Made by a program: the position numbers and the translations under genes. Below, piece by piece: positions 1 to 8,666 of a stretch of DNA of 64,000 nucleotides (positions are counted from its first letter, which is position 1; each line of letters starts with the position of its first letter). The notes below the pieces were generated by a model. The model had not been told where the DNA came from. It worked only from the letters and a program-made list of their open reading frames with translations, and made no database searches. The stretch is from positions 34,166 to 98,165 of the forward strand of contig NZ_CP177152.1 of assembly GCF_050389775.1 (NCBI RefSeq), in the 5' to 3' direction. Origin of the DNA: Marinibacterium sp050389775 (GTDB taxonomy: Bacteria > Pseudomonadota > Alphaproteobacteria > Rhodobacterales > Rhodobacteraceae).

Positions 1-146
1 CTCGGAACATCAAAGTCAGCGCTGATTGAAGGGAAGGATGGCAGGATGATATTTGTTGATAGGGTGCCAAGCGCGGCAAGCCCTGCAAGCAGATATACGG
101 TGCTTTTCCTTGGCCCGCGCGAGGCGGATACAGTGTAATCAGTCAT
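1..146 (-). CDS. MFS drug-efflux transporter, N-terminal part (cut by window edge)
   Basis: Reading leftward from an ATG at 146, about 48 residues are visible before the window ends. A short polar N-terminus is followed by a hydrophobic first membrane segment containing LSTNIILPSFP, which resembles the start of Bcr/CflA-type major facilitator drug exporters. It lies 33 bp downstream of, and on the same strand as, a TetR regulator, the usual arrangement for a regulator-controlled pump. The family call is inference from a short N-terminus. Confidence 0.55.
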   Translation of the reverse strand, partial: MTDYTVSASRGPRKSTVYLLAGLAALGTLSTNIILPSFPSISADFDVP

Positions 147-179
147 GGAAAGTTTCCCGGTATTTGGCGCCTGTTCAGA

Positions 180-752
180 TCAGGTACGGCGCTGAAGGTC
201 CGCAACAGTGGCCTCAAGTATTTCGCGGCTAAACGCGTCATCATCAACCGCGCGTGATAGGATCAATGCGCCAACCATTTGCGATAAAGCGGCCAGTGAT
301 TGCTTGCGCTTGCTGCGGGTCGCAACGTTAGGCAACAACCGCTCCAGCATTGCCGAATAGGCGTTGATCGCCTTGCCAAACACCTGCCTGATCGGCCCTG
401 AACTGCGCGGCGCATCAGCCCCTAGCGCCGCGAGAAGGCAGCCGGTGTCGCGCGACTTAGAATGGGTTGATGACAGGTAGGCTGCGAAAAGGTTCTCAAG
501 GTTTGCGCCATTTCCTACCCCGCTAGCCTGCTCCCAGAACTGCAAGTTCTCTTCGATGGCAGCCGCGCAGGCTTCTTCGATCAGATTATCTTTAGATTTG
601 AATTGCTTGTAAAATCCGCCATGGGTCATTCCGGCGCTTTTCATGAGGCCGGCAATTCCAATGCCATCAAAGCCGTTCTGGCGAAACTGGCGCGATGATA
701 CCTCTACCACCCGCTGGCGGTTCTCTGCGGCCTGCTGATTGCTCACGCGCAT
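180..752 (-). CDS. TetR/AcrR-family transcriptional regulator
   Basis: 190 residues, normal for TetR. The N-terminal third is a helix-turn-helix domain (around residues 10-60) with the family pattern SRQFRQNGFDGIGIAGLMK followed by GMTHGGFYKQFKSKDNL, the recognition helix and its flank. The C-terminal ligand-binding half is variable, as expected. The efflux-pump gene follows directly on the same strand, so the likely role is control of that pump in response to a toxic compound; the ligand is unknown. Confidence 0.9.
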   Translation of the reverse strand: MRVSNQQAAENRQRVVEVSSRQFRQNGFDGIGIAGLMKSAGMTHGGFYKQFKSKDNLIEEACAAAIEENLQFWEQASGVGNGANLENLFAAYLSSTHSKSRDTGCLLAALGADAPRSSGPIRQVFGKAINAYSAMLERLLPNVATRSKRKQSLAALSQMVGALILSRAVDDDAFSREILEATVADLQRRT

Positions 753-918
753 GATATGTCTTTCCCTTGGTCGGAAACCTGATAGGGAGAATATCTCATC
801 AATTTTAGATTATAGTCAACATCTTAAATTCACACCAATGGAGCCACCCACAATTTTTGCTGGTATGGTCTGCAAGAGTTCCTTGCATTGGCGGAGGCGC
901 TGTCCAAGTGCTGCGGGT

Positions 919-1104
919 GCCGTGCTGCGATGGTGCCAGGACACCGGCGTCGGCTGGCATTACATCGCGCCTGGGAAACCGATGCAGAACGCATTCGTAG
1001 AAAGCTTCAACGGCAGACTGAGGGAGGAATGTCTTAACGAAAACCTGTTTGGCAACCTCGCGGAGGCGCGCCGGATCATCGAAACATGGAGGATCGACTA
1101 CAAC
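919..1104 (+). pseudogene. IS3-family transposase, 5' fragment of an interrupted gene
   Basis: The frame reads the late part of the integrase core: HYIAPGKPMQNAFVESFNGR, then LREECLNE with the catalytic Glu region, then IETWRIDYN. The gene has lost its front and stops making sense after codons TAC AAC at 1099-1104, where a serine-recombinase element begins. The missing end resumes in frame at 3724-3894. It is a remnant, not a functional transposase. Confidence 0.85.
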
Positions 1105-1127
1105 TCTGCTTCATTACGCCCATCTTT

Positions 1128-3188
1128 CTATGTTGTTGAAGAAAATAGGTTTTGCTGATCCGGGTGCGATACCGCGGGGTGTCTGGGGTTTTTCTGCGCC
1201 CGTTTCCTGAGTTGTTGGGCCGCCATTTTTGACAGTTCCGTGCGCTCGAATACCCACGGCCCGTCGGCAAGCGGATGGTCCGCCTCGATTTCACCTGCTT
1301 CCGCTGCCAACCGCAACGTTTTTGGGGCCACTCCGAGCAGCTTGGCCGCGCTGAATAGGTTGAGCCAGTGATCGAGGCCGCCGGCATCGGGCTTGAATAC
1401 CGGAATCTTGCGGTAGGACCGGAGCGCTGTGACCCGCTCCCTGGTCCAGCGGTTGCCGTTTCCAGTGGCAAGACCGTTCCGGTTCAGAACGCCTGCGATG
1501 ACATCGTCGCTGGCGATCCGCGCAAGCTGGCGGACAGCCTCAACAATATCCGGCGGTGTTGCATTGCGCTGTCCGCGGCAGCGCTTTGGCAGGCGGATTT
1601 CCGTATGGGCGCCGCCGGCCCAATGAACCAGCAAAACAATCTCGGAGGCATCATCATCTAGATCTGCCACCACTTCCTGAATCACCGTGCGGACGATGCG
1701 CTTCTTAAGCCTCGCATCCGTGTCCGGCGCGAACCAGACGCGTTCGAGATTGGCCCCCAAGACGACCAGGTCTTCGGCCGACAGTGGTGTTCCCTCCGGG
1801 CTGGCCGTGTCGTGCTGCGCGAGCTTGTGTTCGATCTCCTGAACCCGCTGAAGCGCCCGGTTCCACCGGGCTTCCAGCTCCGCAGTCACGAGGCGGTTCT
1901 CAGGGTCGGACGCATCATACTGCCGGAAGGCCCGATCAGCTGTGTATTGAGCCGCCTCCAGGTCACGGCAAAGCGCGCCGCGGACCTGGTCCTGCTGGCT
2001 CACTGCTTGCCTGGCGGCCGCCTCTGCGGCGGCAATGGCACCGGGACTGACCACCTGCAGGAGCGCGTGTTCAATGGCATCATCAACCCGCAAGCCACCG
2101 AAGGAGATGCAGCGCGCTTCGCCGTTGTCCAGGAGGCCGCGCCAGCAAGAGTAACGCGGGATGTCGTGCTTTTTGCCGGTGTAGCGAACCGTCAGCTTGC
2201 GGCCGCAGCGTCGGCAGCGCAGCAGCCCGGCAAGAAGGGCAGAGCCGTGTTTGGCTGCACCATGATGCCGGCTCTGAGGGACGTTGTTGCTGACCATTTT
2301 ACGGATCGCCTCTGCTCGTTCCCAACTCACGTAGCCTTCATGCGCGCCCGGCTTCAATGCAAGCCATTCCTCGCGGTCTTTCCTGCGAACGGCCGATGTC
2401 CCGAACCCTGGCGATGCCTGGGTTTTGCCATAGGCATAAGCCCCGCCATAGGCCGGATTGACGATCATGCGGTGGATGGTGGCATAGGTCGGGCGGCGCC
2501 AGACTACCTCACTCTGTTTGCGCAAGCTGGGCAGTTCAAGGCCATGTTCGAGGAACCACAGGAGGGCCTGCCGTGCGCTCCCCAACTCAGCAACCTTGTC
2601 GAAAACCAGGGAAATGGCTTCCTGCACGCGGCGGTCCGGGTCTTTCTCAAGCTGGTCCCCGGCCTTTACGAAGCCGACAGGGGCGGCGACGACAAGTTCG
2701 CCGCGCCGCGCCTTCTCCTGGCGGGCGGCAAGGGACCGTTGCCTGAGCAGGTCGAGCTCGTATTCGTTCAGGCTGCCCTTTAGGCCTAAAAGCAGTCGGT
2801 CATTGCCATCGCGTGGCGCATAAACCGTTTTCTGATCGATCAGCACAGTGTCGACGACACGGCACATCTCGATGAGATGCTGCCAGTCCCGGCTGTTGCG
2901 CGCAAAGCGGGAGACTTCACGCGCCGCGACGGCGCCGACCTTGCCGAGACAAACATCGGCGATCATCCGGTCAACGCCTTCCCGCGCGACACCGCCGGCG
3001 GCAGAACGGCCGAGGTCGTCATCCACGGTCTCAATCCGGCTCCAGCCCAAATCCGAAAGCCGCCCCCGCATGGCATATTGCAGGGCGCTGCTTTCCCGGT
3101 TGTGCAGGACCTGGTGGGCCGATGACTGGCGGACATAAAGGATCGCCTTGCGTTCCAAATGCTGCGGGCCAATCTTCTCATGCTTCAT
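1128..3188 (-). CDS. Large serine recombinase
   Basis: 686 residues, using the ATG at 3188 that gives MKHEKIGPQH. The resolvase-type catalytic domain opens with ILYVRQSS (nucleophile probably Ser22, after Arg20) and has REVSRFARNSRDW around residue 90. A recombinase domain and a zinc-ribbon segment (LRCRRCGRKL) follow, then a long C-terminal region. Such enzymes join and excise DNA through a covalent serine intermediate. It fills most of the element inserted in the IS3 gene and ends 24 bp from the left junction. A start 13 codons earlier is possible but extends deeper into the companion gene. Confidence 0.9.
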   Translation of the reverse strand: MKHEKIGPQHLERKAILYVRQSSAHQVLHNRESSALQYAMRGRLSDLGWSRIETVDDDLGRSAAGGVAREGVDRMIADVCLGKVGAVAAREVSRFARNSRDWQHLIEMCRVVDTVLIDQKTVYAPRDGNDRLLLGLKGSLNEYELDLLRQRSLAARQEKARRGELVVAAPVGFVKAGDQLEKDPDRRVQEAISLVFDKVAELGSARQALLWFLEHGLELPSLRKQSEVVWRRPTYATIHRMIVNPAYGGAYAYGKTQASPGFGTSAVRRKDREEWLALKPGAHEGYVSWERAEAIRKMVSNNVPQSRHHGAAKHGSALLAGLLRCRRCGRKLTVRYTGKKHDIPRYSCWRGLLDNGEARCISFGGLRVDDAIEHALLQVVSPGAIAAAEAAARQAVSQQDQVRGALCRDLEAAQYTADRAFRQYDASDPENRLVTAELEARWNRALQRVQEIEHKLAQHDTASPEGTPLSAEDLVVLGANLERVWFAPDTDARLKKRIVRTVIQEVVADLDDDASEIVLLVHWAGGAHTEIRLPKRCRGQRNATPPDIVEAVRQLARIASDDVIAGVLNRNGLATGNGNRWTRERVTALRSYRKIPVFKPDAGGLDHWLNLFSAAKLLGVAPKTLRLAAEAGEIEADHPLADGPWVFERTELSKMAAQQLRKRAQKNPRHPAVSHPDQQNLFSSTT

Positions 3189-3363
3189 GATCGCTCCCCC
3201 TGTCCGCCGCGCCGACGTGTTCTGCAATCAGGCGTGCCATCAACCGTGTCAGCGTTTGCTGCGTGTCGCCGGGAAGGCTTTGCCAAGGCGGGGTCTGTGT
3301 CACGGGCACGGACTGGATGTCCGGGAACAGTTCGAGTTGCGTCGTCGTCATTTTGCGCGGCAT
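3178..3363 (-). CDS. Small companion protein of the serine recombinase
   Basis: About 61 residues from ATG 3363 (MPRKMTTTQLELFPDI), overlapping the recombinase start by 11 bp, so the two are probably translated together. The middle reads TLTRLMARLIAEHV, a predicted amphipathic helix. I know small proteins of this sort upstream of this recombinase type but no established function. A role as recombinase partner or directionality factor would be a guess. Confidence 0.55.
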   Translation of the reverse strand: MPRKMTTTQLELFPDIQSVPVTQTPPWQSLPGDTQQTLTRLMARLIAEHVGAADRGSDHEA

Positions 3364-3723
3364 GGGCCAACCTCCGAATCTCGTGTTCAGAGTCCGATGC
3401 TGCGTCATCGCGTGATCGGGAGCCGGATTTATTGAGCGGAATACAAGCGGCATCGGAAACCAGCCCCGCGAGAGCCCTGAGAGCCTCCAGGCCTACATGC
3501 GCAGAACCAGAACGGCGGCAGGAAGCACATGCCGCCCGGTCAAACATCCATATGGGAACTTCCAGCAGCCGGTCCGACCGGCGGCCGGTGAGATTGCACC
3601 GAAACACAGCATCGCCGGGCTTGTCGATCACAGAATGGACATAGACCGATCTGCCGAACCAGGGATGCCATGGATAAAGAACCTCGCGCCGGTCGGTAAC
3701 GTGGGTGTTCTGGCGTTCAGTTG

Positions 3724-3894
3724 TACAACATCTACAGGCCACACACATCGCTGAACGGGCAGACACCGACCGAGTTCGCCCAAAGGCTACATTCCACCCG
3801 ATCGGCTTCGCTTGAGCTCCGCAAAGGCTCCGCTCAGCCGGTCTTGACCGCAACCAAATCACAAGAAAGAAACAGGAACGGATTCTACACCTAA
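3724..3894 (+). pseudogene. IS3-family transposase, 3' fragment
   Basis: From TAC AAC at 3724 the frame reads IYRPHTSLNGQTPTEFA, the conserved C-terminal motif of IS3-type transposases, and continues to TAA at 3892-3894. It is the missing end of the fragment at 919-1104, displaced by the serine-recombinase element, with the frame preserved across the insertion. Confidence 0.85.
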
Positions 3895-3949
3895 ACGGCC
3901 CGGTTCAGGGGGCAACGTCATCACCCTTGAATTTGTATAGAAAGGGGGC

Positions 3950-4753
3950 TGTTGCACTAACGCCGAAACCGCAGAGCAATAGTCGCAGTCCCACTGTCAC
4001 GCGGCTTCGGGGAAAAGTTTAGCCAGGAAGTAGATCTCGTTGGCAACTCCGGGTTCGCAGTTCTCGAATTGGCCCTTTCGGATCGTGCGGAAGGTCTCGA
4101 TTCCGGCGAGGGCCGCCTTGGCTCCGGCCATGGTCTGGAACCCGTGCATCGGGCGTAATCGTTGCTTCAGCGCGGCATGGGCGCTTTCGATCCTGTTGTT
4201 CAGGTACTTACGATCGACGTGCCGGATCGCACCCTCCGGCCCAAGCCGGGCGTTGATCTCGCCGATCACCTTGGCATAGCTGTGAGCCTTGTCCGTCACT
4301 ATGGTTAACGGGTGATAGAGGCGAACGGCTTCCTGGGCCTGTCGCATAAAGGCCCTTGCCGCCTTGGCATTTCGCTTTGCCGTCAGCCGAAAATCGATCA
4401 GCTGGCCGCGCTGGTCGACGGTCTGCCACAGGTAGCACCATCGGCCACCCACACGGATTTATGTTTCATCCACATGCCGCTGTAGCCCGCGCCAGGACCG
4501 ATGGGCGCCGTAGGCCCGTTTGCGGATCTCTGGGCCGAACTTCCTGACCCACCGGTGGATCGTCGAGGCATCGGCCGTCGCCCCGCGCTCGGCCAGCAAG
4601 TCACGGACATCGCGGCACCACAGCGGGTAGCGGCAGTACCAGCGCACCGCCAGAAGGGTGATCTCACGCGGGAACCGATGAATTTTGAACGGGTTCTTGC
4701 GGTGCGCCATCGGCTACTCCATCATCATGAACACAAAGCTTGCAGCGACAGGC
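3950..4753 (-). mobile_element. IS6-family insertion sequence (approximate ends)
   Basis: A single IS6-type transposase reading frame fills the element. The left end carries GGCTGTTGCA (near 3950) and the right end, on the opposite strand, GCCTGTCGCTGCA (near 4753), which look like imperfect terminal inverted repeats. No convincing 8-bp target duplication is visible, so the exact ends are uncertain. Confidence 0.65.
3997..4710 (-). pseudogene. IS6-family (IS26-like) transposase with one internal stop codon
   Basis: Frame from ATG 4710 to 3997, 238 codons including stops. The N-terminal part reads MAHRKNPFKIHRFPREI and reaches HVDET, which contains the first catalytic Asp, then hits TAA at 4459-4461. 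The same frame goes on without a shift: IRVGGRWCYLWQ, VTDKAHSYAKVI (second Asp), NRIESAHAALKQRL (catalytic Glu). The stop sits where the family usually has Tyr (DETYI/V), so one base change accounts for it. Probably inactive unless the stop is read through. Confidence 0.85.
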
Positions 4754-4756
4754 GCG

Positions 4757-5041
4757 TTAATGCATCGAACCCCGGCGCGGGATACCTGTGGGGCCGAGCG
4801 CGAGGTCGGGCATGGGCGTGTGTCGGCTGACCTGGCGGCGCTCAGGGCTGCGGCCAGCAAGGATCGGGGTACAGATCGCGGTGATGGTGACATACGGGAT
4901 CGGCTGGAAGGTGTGTTGAACAAGCCGCGCGAGACGCTGGAGCGGGGTGACGGGCATGACGCTGAGCAGGATCAGGGCGACGAGAAGGACAATACGCGCG
5001 AAATCGACAGGGAGATAGATCGTGATCCAGGCCTCAGTCAT
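4757..5041 (-). CDS. Membrane protein fragment, cut off by the IS6 element
   Basis: An ATG at 5041 is preceded on this strand by a perfect AGGAGG seven bases upstream, the main reason to believe the gene. The start reads MTEAWITIYLPVDFARI, followed by a hydrophobic stretch and a second moderately hydrophobic stretch ending near ICTPILAG. The frame stops at 4757, at the edge of the IS6 element, so the 3' part has probably been lost. The start region overlaps the 5' end of the opposing broken HAD gene. Family not recognised. Confidence 0.4.
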   Translation of the reverse strand: MTEAWITIYLPVDFARIVLLVALILLSVMPVTPLQRLARLVQHTFQPIPYVTITAICTPILAGRSPERRQVSRHTPMPDLALGPTGIPRRGSMH

Positions 5042-5642
5042 TGACTTGCCTCCTGTGTTCGACGGAATTGAGGCAGTTTGTTTCGATGCGTTCGGAACGT
5101 TGGTCGAGATTACCGAGAAACGTGGTGCGGTTCGGCAGTTGTTCAAAGCAGTGCCGCCTAACAAACGAGTCGAGTTGAAACATCGGTTGATGTGGGAACC
5201 GGGACCTATCGCCGATTGGTTGGAAGTGTATGTTGGTGATGCCGATCCGGTGATGGCGCAGGATATATACGCTCAGGAGTTGTCGGAGGTGGCGTCTGTC
5301 ACGATACGTCCGGGCATGTCAGACATTTGGGCGCTGTTGCGGATCAAGGGGTTGCGGCTGGCGATCTGCTCCAATCTCGCCAGTTCCTTCGGTCTGGCCG
5401 TGCGCCGTGCCTTGCCCGATCCGCGGGATGTTGTGGTGTTTTCTTATGAAGTCGATGTCATCAAGCCGGAACCATAAATCTATGCCCATGTTCCGGAGCC
5501 GTTGGCAGTTGAACCGGACAGCGTGTTGTGCTGATGCAGTGCGGATCGCGCTGACGTGCAGGCAAGTTGCCTCAGATTTGGGTGTCGGCCTATGCGCAGG
5601 ACTATACGAAAATCGTTTTCAAGAGGTATGAAAATTGGCTAA
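5022..5642 (+). pseudogene. Haloacid dehalogenase (HAD) hydrolase, broken
   Basis: The first 151 codons show HAD motif I (AVCFDAFGTLVEI), motif II (LAICSN) and the start of motif III (VDVIKPEP). TAA follows at once, although the same frame continues IYAHVPEPLAVEPDSVL as expected of the family. Further on, another frame reads DRADVQAS, the expected motif IV region, to a stop at 5640-5642. One nonsense change plus at least one frameshift therefore disable it. The first codons overlap a divergent gene, so its own start is doubtful. A separate intact HAD gene lies at 7292-7954. Confidence 0.75.
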
Positions 5643-5897
5643 GCACCCCTGTCGAAGTGACCAAAATGTCCGCGGTTTCTTTAACGTCGTGGGCACAGTT
5701 CCATGGGTAAGGTGGCGCTGATCATTGGCGACGGTCGCAGGCGCCAGGGCGGTTACCGGATGCTTGCACTTGTTAGGGGACGTGATTTCCATTGTTCAGC
5801 TGGTGCGTACTATTTTTTGTCACGGTTTCAGGTCTCATCGCCTCCTTTCTAATACGAGGTCGGGATTGGCCCGGCTCAACCGAGAAAGGACCAAGAT

Positions 5898-6299
5898 ATG
5901 CAAACTTATGACGTTCAATCCGTGAAGATCAACCAACCCGCCGCGAGGGTATTTGATTACGTTTCGCAACCGCGACATCTTCAGGAATGGACCAACGCTT
6001 TCAAGTCGGCAGACGAAAGCAGCGCCGAACTGGTGACGCCCAATGGCACGGTTCCAATCAGGCTTGACACCCGTGCCAATGTTGACGCAGGCACCGTCGA
6101 CTGGATCATGACCTTTCCTGATGGTTCGGCAGGTGCGGCTTATTCGCGGGTCACGCCTGACGTGGACGACACCGCAATTTTCTCGTTTGTCCTGATGGCA
6201 CCGCCGGTGCCACTGGAGATACTCGAAGGGGCGTTGGAAGAGCAGAAGAAAATCCTCGCCACGGAGCTTCTGGCGCTCAAGGAAAAAATGGAAGAATGA
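5898..6299 (+). CDS. SRPBCC (START-like) domain protein
   Basis: 133 residues. The opening MQTYDVQSVKINQPAARVF, followed by DYVSQPRHLQEW, is typical of the polyketide cyclase/SRPBCC fold, a helix-grip cavity that binds small hydrophobic ligands. The stop overlaps the start of the sigma factor gene (ATGA), so they are translationally coupled. That suggests a shared function, perhaps ligand sensing or a product controlled by that sigma factor; this is inference. Confidence 0.75.
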   Translation: MQTYDVQSVKINQPAARVFDYVSQPRHLQEWTNAFKSADESSAELVTPNGTVPIRLDTRANVDAGTVDWIMTFPDGSAGAAYSRVTPDVDDTAIFSFVLMAPPVPLEILEGALEEQKKILATELLALKEKMEE

Positions 6300-7108
6300 T
6301 CCGGCTTGATGCAGATATCGTGAGAGCGGCGCGGCAAGGGGATCGCGCCGCTCTTGCATCCGTCGTGAGCGCGGTCGAGCAACCGGTCTTTGGCCTGGCC
6401 ATAAGGATGCTGGCCAATCGGGCCGATGCCGAGGATGCGACGCAGGAAATCCTGGTCAAGATCATCACGCACTTGGGTACCTTGCAGGATGATGGTGCTG
6501 CAGGAGGTTGGGCGCTCAAGATCGCCTCCCGGCATCTTGTGGCGATCCGTAAGCGCGGCCGGGTCGAGGCGATGCGGATGAGCTTTCATGACTTTGCCGA
6601 GGATCTGGAAACAGGCCTGGATCAATCAGCAGTCACCCAGATGGATGATGTTGTCACCGCCGTCGCGATCGAAGAGATCAAGATCGGTTGCACCCTGGCG
6701 ATGCTTACCTGTCTCAAGCGCAATTCGCGGATCGCGTACATCCTTGGTGACATATTCGAGATGACGGACAGCGAAGCGTCGGAGGTACTTCAGATCGCGC
6801 CTGCCACTTATCGGCAGCAGTTGCGACGCGCGCGCGCGGAGGTAACGCAATTTCTTCAGAAGACTTGCGGCAACGTATCGACCCACGCGACCTGCAGGTG
6901 CGAGAAACGACTTAATGCGGCTCAGGCCAACGGGCGGGTAGTCCCGGGTAAGCCTGCTTTCGGGCTAGAGCGGCCGCCGATCGATCTTAAGGTGCTGCGT
7001 CGCCGTGTGAGGGCGCTGGAGGAAGGCCGCCGCGCCGCCACGTTGATGCGGTCCAATCCGGCCTTTCCGTCGAACGTCGGAGCCGCTGTTCTGGAGGCAA
7101 TTAAGTGA
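6296..7108 (+). CDS. ECF-type sigma factor with cysteine-bearing C-terminal extension
   Basis: 270 residues, longer than a standard ECF sigma (about 180). Region 2 is visible early (AIRMLANRADAEDATQEI), and a degenerate region 4 lies around residues 145-175 (ATYRQQLRRARAEV). Then comes an extension with CGNVSTHATCRCEKR, a cysteine cluster that recurs in one ECF group, and an arginine-rich end. Sigma factors redirect RNA polymerase; the Cys cluster may sense redox state or metal (inference). It overlaps the SRPBCC gene by 4 bp, and no anti-sigma gene is adjacent. Confidence 0.75.
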   Translation: MIRLDADIVRAARQGDRAALASVVSAVEQPVFGLAIRMLANRADAEDATQEILVKIITHLGTLQDDGAAGGWALKIASRHLVAIRKRGRVEAMRMSFHDFAEDLETGLDQSAVTQMDDVVTAVAIEEIKIGCTLAMLTCLKRNSRIAYILGDIFEMTDSEASEVLQIAPATYRQQLRRARAEVTQFLQKTCGNVSTHATCRCEKRLNAAQANGRVVPGKPAFGLERPPIDLKVLRRRVRALEEGRRAATLMRSNPAFPSNVGAAVLEAIK

Positions 7109-7291
7109 AGCGCCCGCTAGATGTCGCGGCCATTCGCTGGGAGGAAGGGGGTTGTGCCGTATCCTCTTTGAAAGGCACGACCAAAGGCTTCCGCCGGTGC
7201 TTAGCCCGAGCGACCGGCCAAAAGTCCTGGCGTCGGAGTGCACAGCGCGATCTGTTGCCAAACCGAACGGATGATCAGCACCTTGGCAATT

Positions 7292-7954
7292 TCAATCGAC
7301 GACGGTTTTGGCCAGATCGGTCAGGCTGGTCGCCGACAGCTCTGGACGTTGTTCGCCGGCGGGCCAGAACTTCCCGTGGCGCGTGATCAGACCTGTCCTG
7401 AAACCATAGTCGCGCGCGCCGATGACGTCCCACCAATTGGACGACACAAACAGCGTTTCCGACCTGGATGACATCGCAAATTCTGTGCCTATGTCGTAGG
7501 CAGCAGGCGCTGGTTTGTAGGTGCCGCTTTCGGTCACCGACAAAACGGCGTCCAGATCCTCTCCAAGCCTCGCCGCATCGACCGCCTGTTGAAGGGATGG
7601 CGGCTCGCCGTTGGACAGGATGGCCGTCTGCCAGCCTGCGTTCGAAAAGATCTTCAGACACTCGGCGGCATCACGGTACGGCGAAACGTTGCGAAATCCT
7701 TCAGCGAGCTTCTCTACAAGCACTTCGTCCTGAATACCCTCGGCAGACAGTGCGTCCAGAAATGCAGTTCTGGTGCAGACATCAAAAGGTAATCGCGCAC
7801 CGCGCAGCACCGATAGCCACGCGTACTCAAGCTGAAGCGTTCGCCAGCGATCAAAGACCGCATCGGCGCGAAGCCCCAGTCTTTTGGAAACGGGGTTCAA
7901 TGCAGACTCCAGATCGAAAAGTGTCCCGTAGGCATCGAATAGGACGGTTGGCAT
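7292..7954 (-). CDS. Haloacid dehalogenase-type hydrolase
   Basis: 220 residues from ATG 7954 (MPTVLFDAYGTLFDL). Motif I has the nucleophile Asp7 in FDAYGTL; motif II is AILSNGEP; motif III is TYKPAPAAYD; motif IV is SNWWDVIGA. The layout and length fit L-2-haloacid dehalogenase (type II) enzymes, which hydrolyse 2-haloacids through an aspartyl ester, but HAD substrate calls from sequence are weak. It lies 55 bp after the AhpD-like gene on the same strand and is probably co-transcribed under the same TetR operator. Confidence 0.85.
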   Translation of the reverse strand: MPTVLFDAYGTLFDLESALNPVSKRLGLRADAVFDRWRTLQLEYAWLSVLRGARLPFDVCTRTAFLDALSAEGIQDEVLVEKLAEGFRNVSPYRDAAECLKIFSNAGWQTAILSNGEPPSLQQAVDAARLGEDLDAVLSVTESGTYKPAPAAYDIGTEFAMSSRSETLFVSSNWWDVIGARDYGFRTGLITRHGKFWPAGEQRPELSATSLTDLAKTVVD

Positions 7955-8009
7955 TTGGTCAGTTCCTTGCAATGGAAGGCGACCGCCAATTCAGCGGTCG
8001 CCCAAAGAG

Positions 8010-8579
8010 TTACCCGAAAGCGGCACCATGTTGTTGCGCGTCAAATTCACCGACCATTGGAAAGTCATGGTCGGGATCTGCGACGTGGCGGACATACTGG
8101 ATCAGCGTATACTGCCCGATCACACCGATCGTTTCCAGTAAGGCCTTGTCCGAGAAGCCCGCATTACGCGCCTTGCTCAGAACGTCTGCGGGCACCATGC
8201 CGCGATTGCGGACCACCGTATTGGTAAACTCAAGCAGTGCTTCGATCTCGGGATCGTCCGACTTGGCGGCCAAAGCCTTGATCAACTCGTCTTCGGTGGC
8301 ACCCTGAGCCATGCCGACCTTCATATGAACATTCACGCAATAGTCGCAATGGTTGAGCGCCGAGACCAGCATCGCGACAAGTTCAACCTGTCGCCCGGTC
8401 AACTCTGCTCCGTCATTCAGATGTGCGTTCAGTGCAAGAAAACCCTTCAGCACGTTCGGCGCGTTCCCAGCCACCCGGAACAGGTTGATGACGCCGCCAA
8501 ACTGGCGAGTGGCTTCATCAAAAGCTTCCTTGGTGCGACCGCTGGCCGTGTTCGGATCGATTTGAGACATTGTAGGCAT
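8010..8579 (-). CDS. AhpD/carboxymuconolactone decarboxylase-like peroxidase
   Basis: 189 residues. The active-site pattern is complete: NHCDYCVNVH gives Cys78, Cys81 and His85, the CxxCxxxH of alkylhydroperoxidase D-type proteins. Such proteins reduce peroxides or related electrophiles with a thiol pair. A 14-bp palindromic operator matching the one before the neighbouring tetR gene lies 29-42 bp upstream of the start, so expression is probably repressed by that TetR. The HAD hydrolase follows in the same direction. Confidence 0.85.
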   Translation of the reverse strand: MPTMSQIDPNTASGRTKEAFDEATRQFGGVINLFRVAGNAPNVLKGFLALNAHLNDGAELTGRQVELVAMLVSALNHCDYCVNVHMKVGMAQGATEDELIKALAAKSDDPEIEALLEFTNTVVRNRGMVPADVLSKARNAGFSDKALLETIGVIGQYTLIQYVRHVADPDHDFPMVGEFDAQQHGAAFG

Positions 8580-8607
8580 TTAGCAATTCCTTTGCTTGGT
8601 AGAAAAC

Positions 8608-8621
8608 TGACCGGTCAGTCA
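8608..8621. promoter_or_regulatory. TetR-type operator before the AhpD-like gene
   Basis: TGACCGGTCAGTCA, containing the perfect palindrome TGACCGGTCA. It differs at one position from the site in front of the tetR gene itself (9276-9289). Both precede genes read leftward. The match strongly suggests one repressor acting on both promoters. Confidence 0.8.
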
Positions 8622-8666
8622 GCTGTTGGAGGAATGAAAGCGGACGCATTCAGGAACACGTCCGGC

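Larger units (their letters stand above)
1099..3729 (-). mobile_element. Small serine-recombinase element inserted in an IS3 transposase
   Basis: The IS3 reading frame is intact on both sides of this segment. WRIDYN ends at 1104, and after the second TACAAC copy (3724-3729) the frame continues IYRPHTSLNG. TACAAC therefore occurs at both junctions (1099-1104 and 3724-3729), and removing one copy with the intervening 2,625 bp restores a normal transposase. The element carries only a large serine recombinase, a short companion gene and about 360 bp of leader. The junction repeat and in-frame restoration are seen directly; mobility by the encoded recombinase is inferred. Confidence 0.8.

Noticed and set aside
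739..918. Upstream part of an open frame leading into the IS3 fragment
   Set aside because: The first 60 codons lack transposase motifs and overlap the TetR start; only the part from 919 matches IS3.
1812..2783. Long + strand open frame of 323 codons opposite the serine recombinase
   Set aside because: It is the antisense shadow of a GC-rich gene with clear recombinase motifs; no motif or ribosome site of its own.
4459..4461. Frameshift in the IS6 transposase
   Set aside because: The two halves are in the same frame; a single TAA explains the break, so no frameshift is needed.
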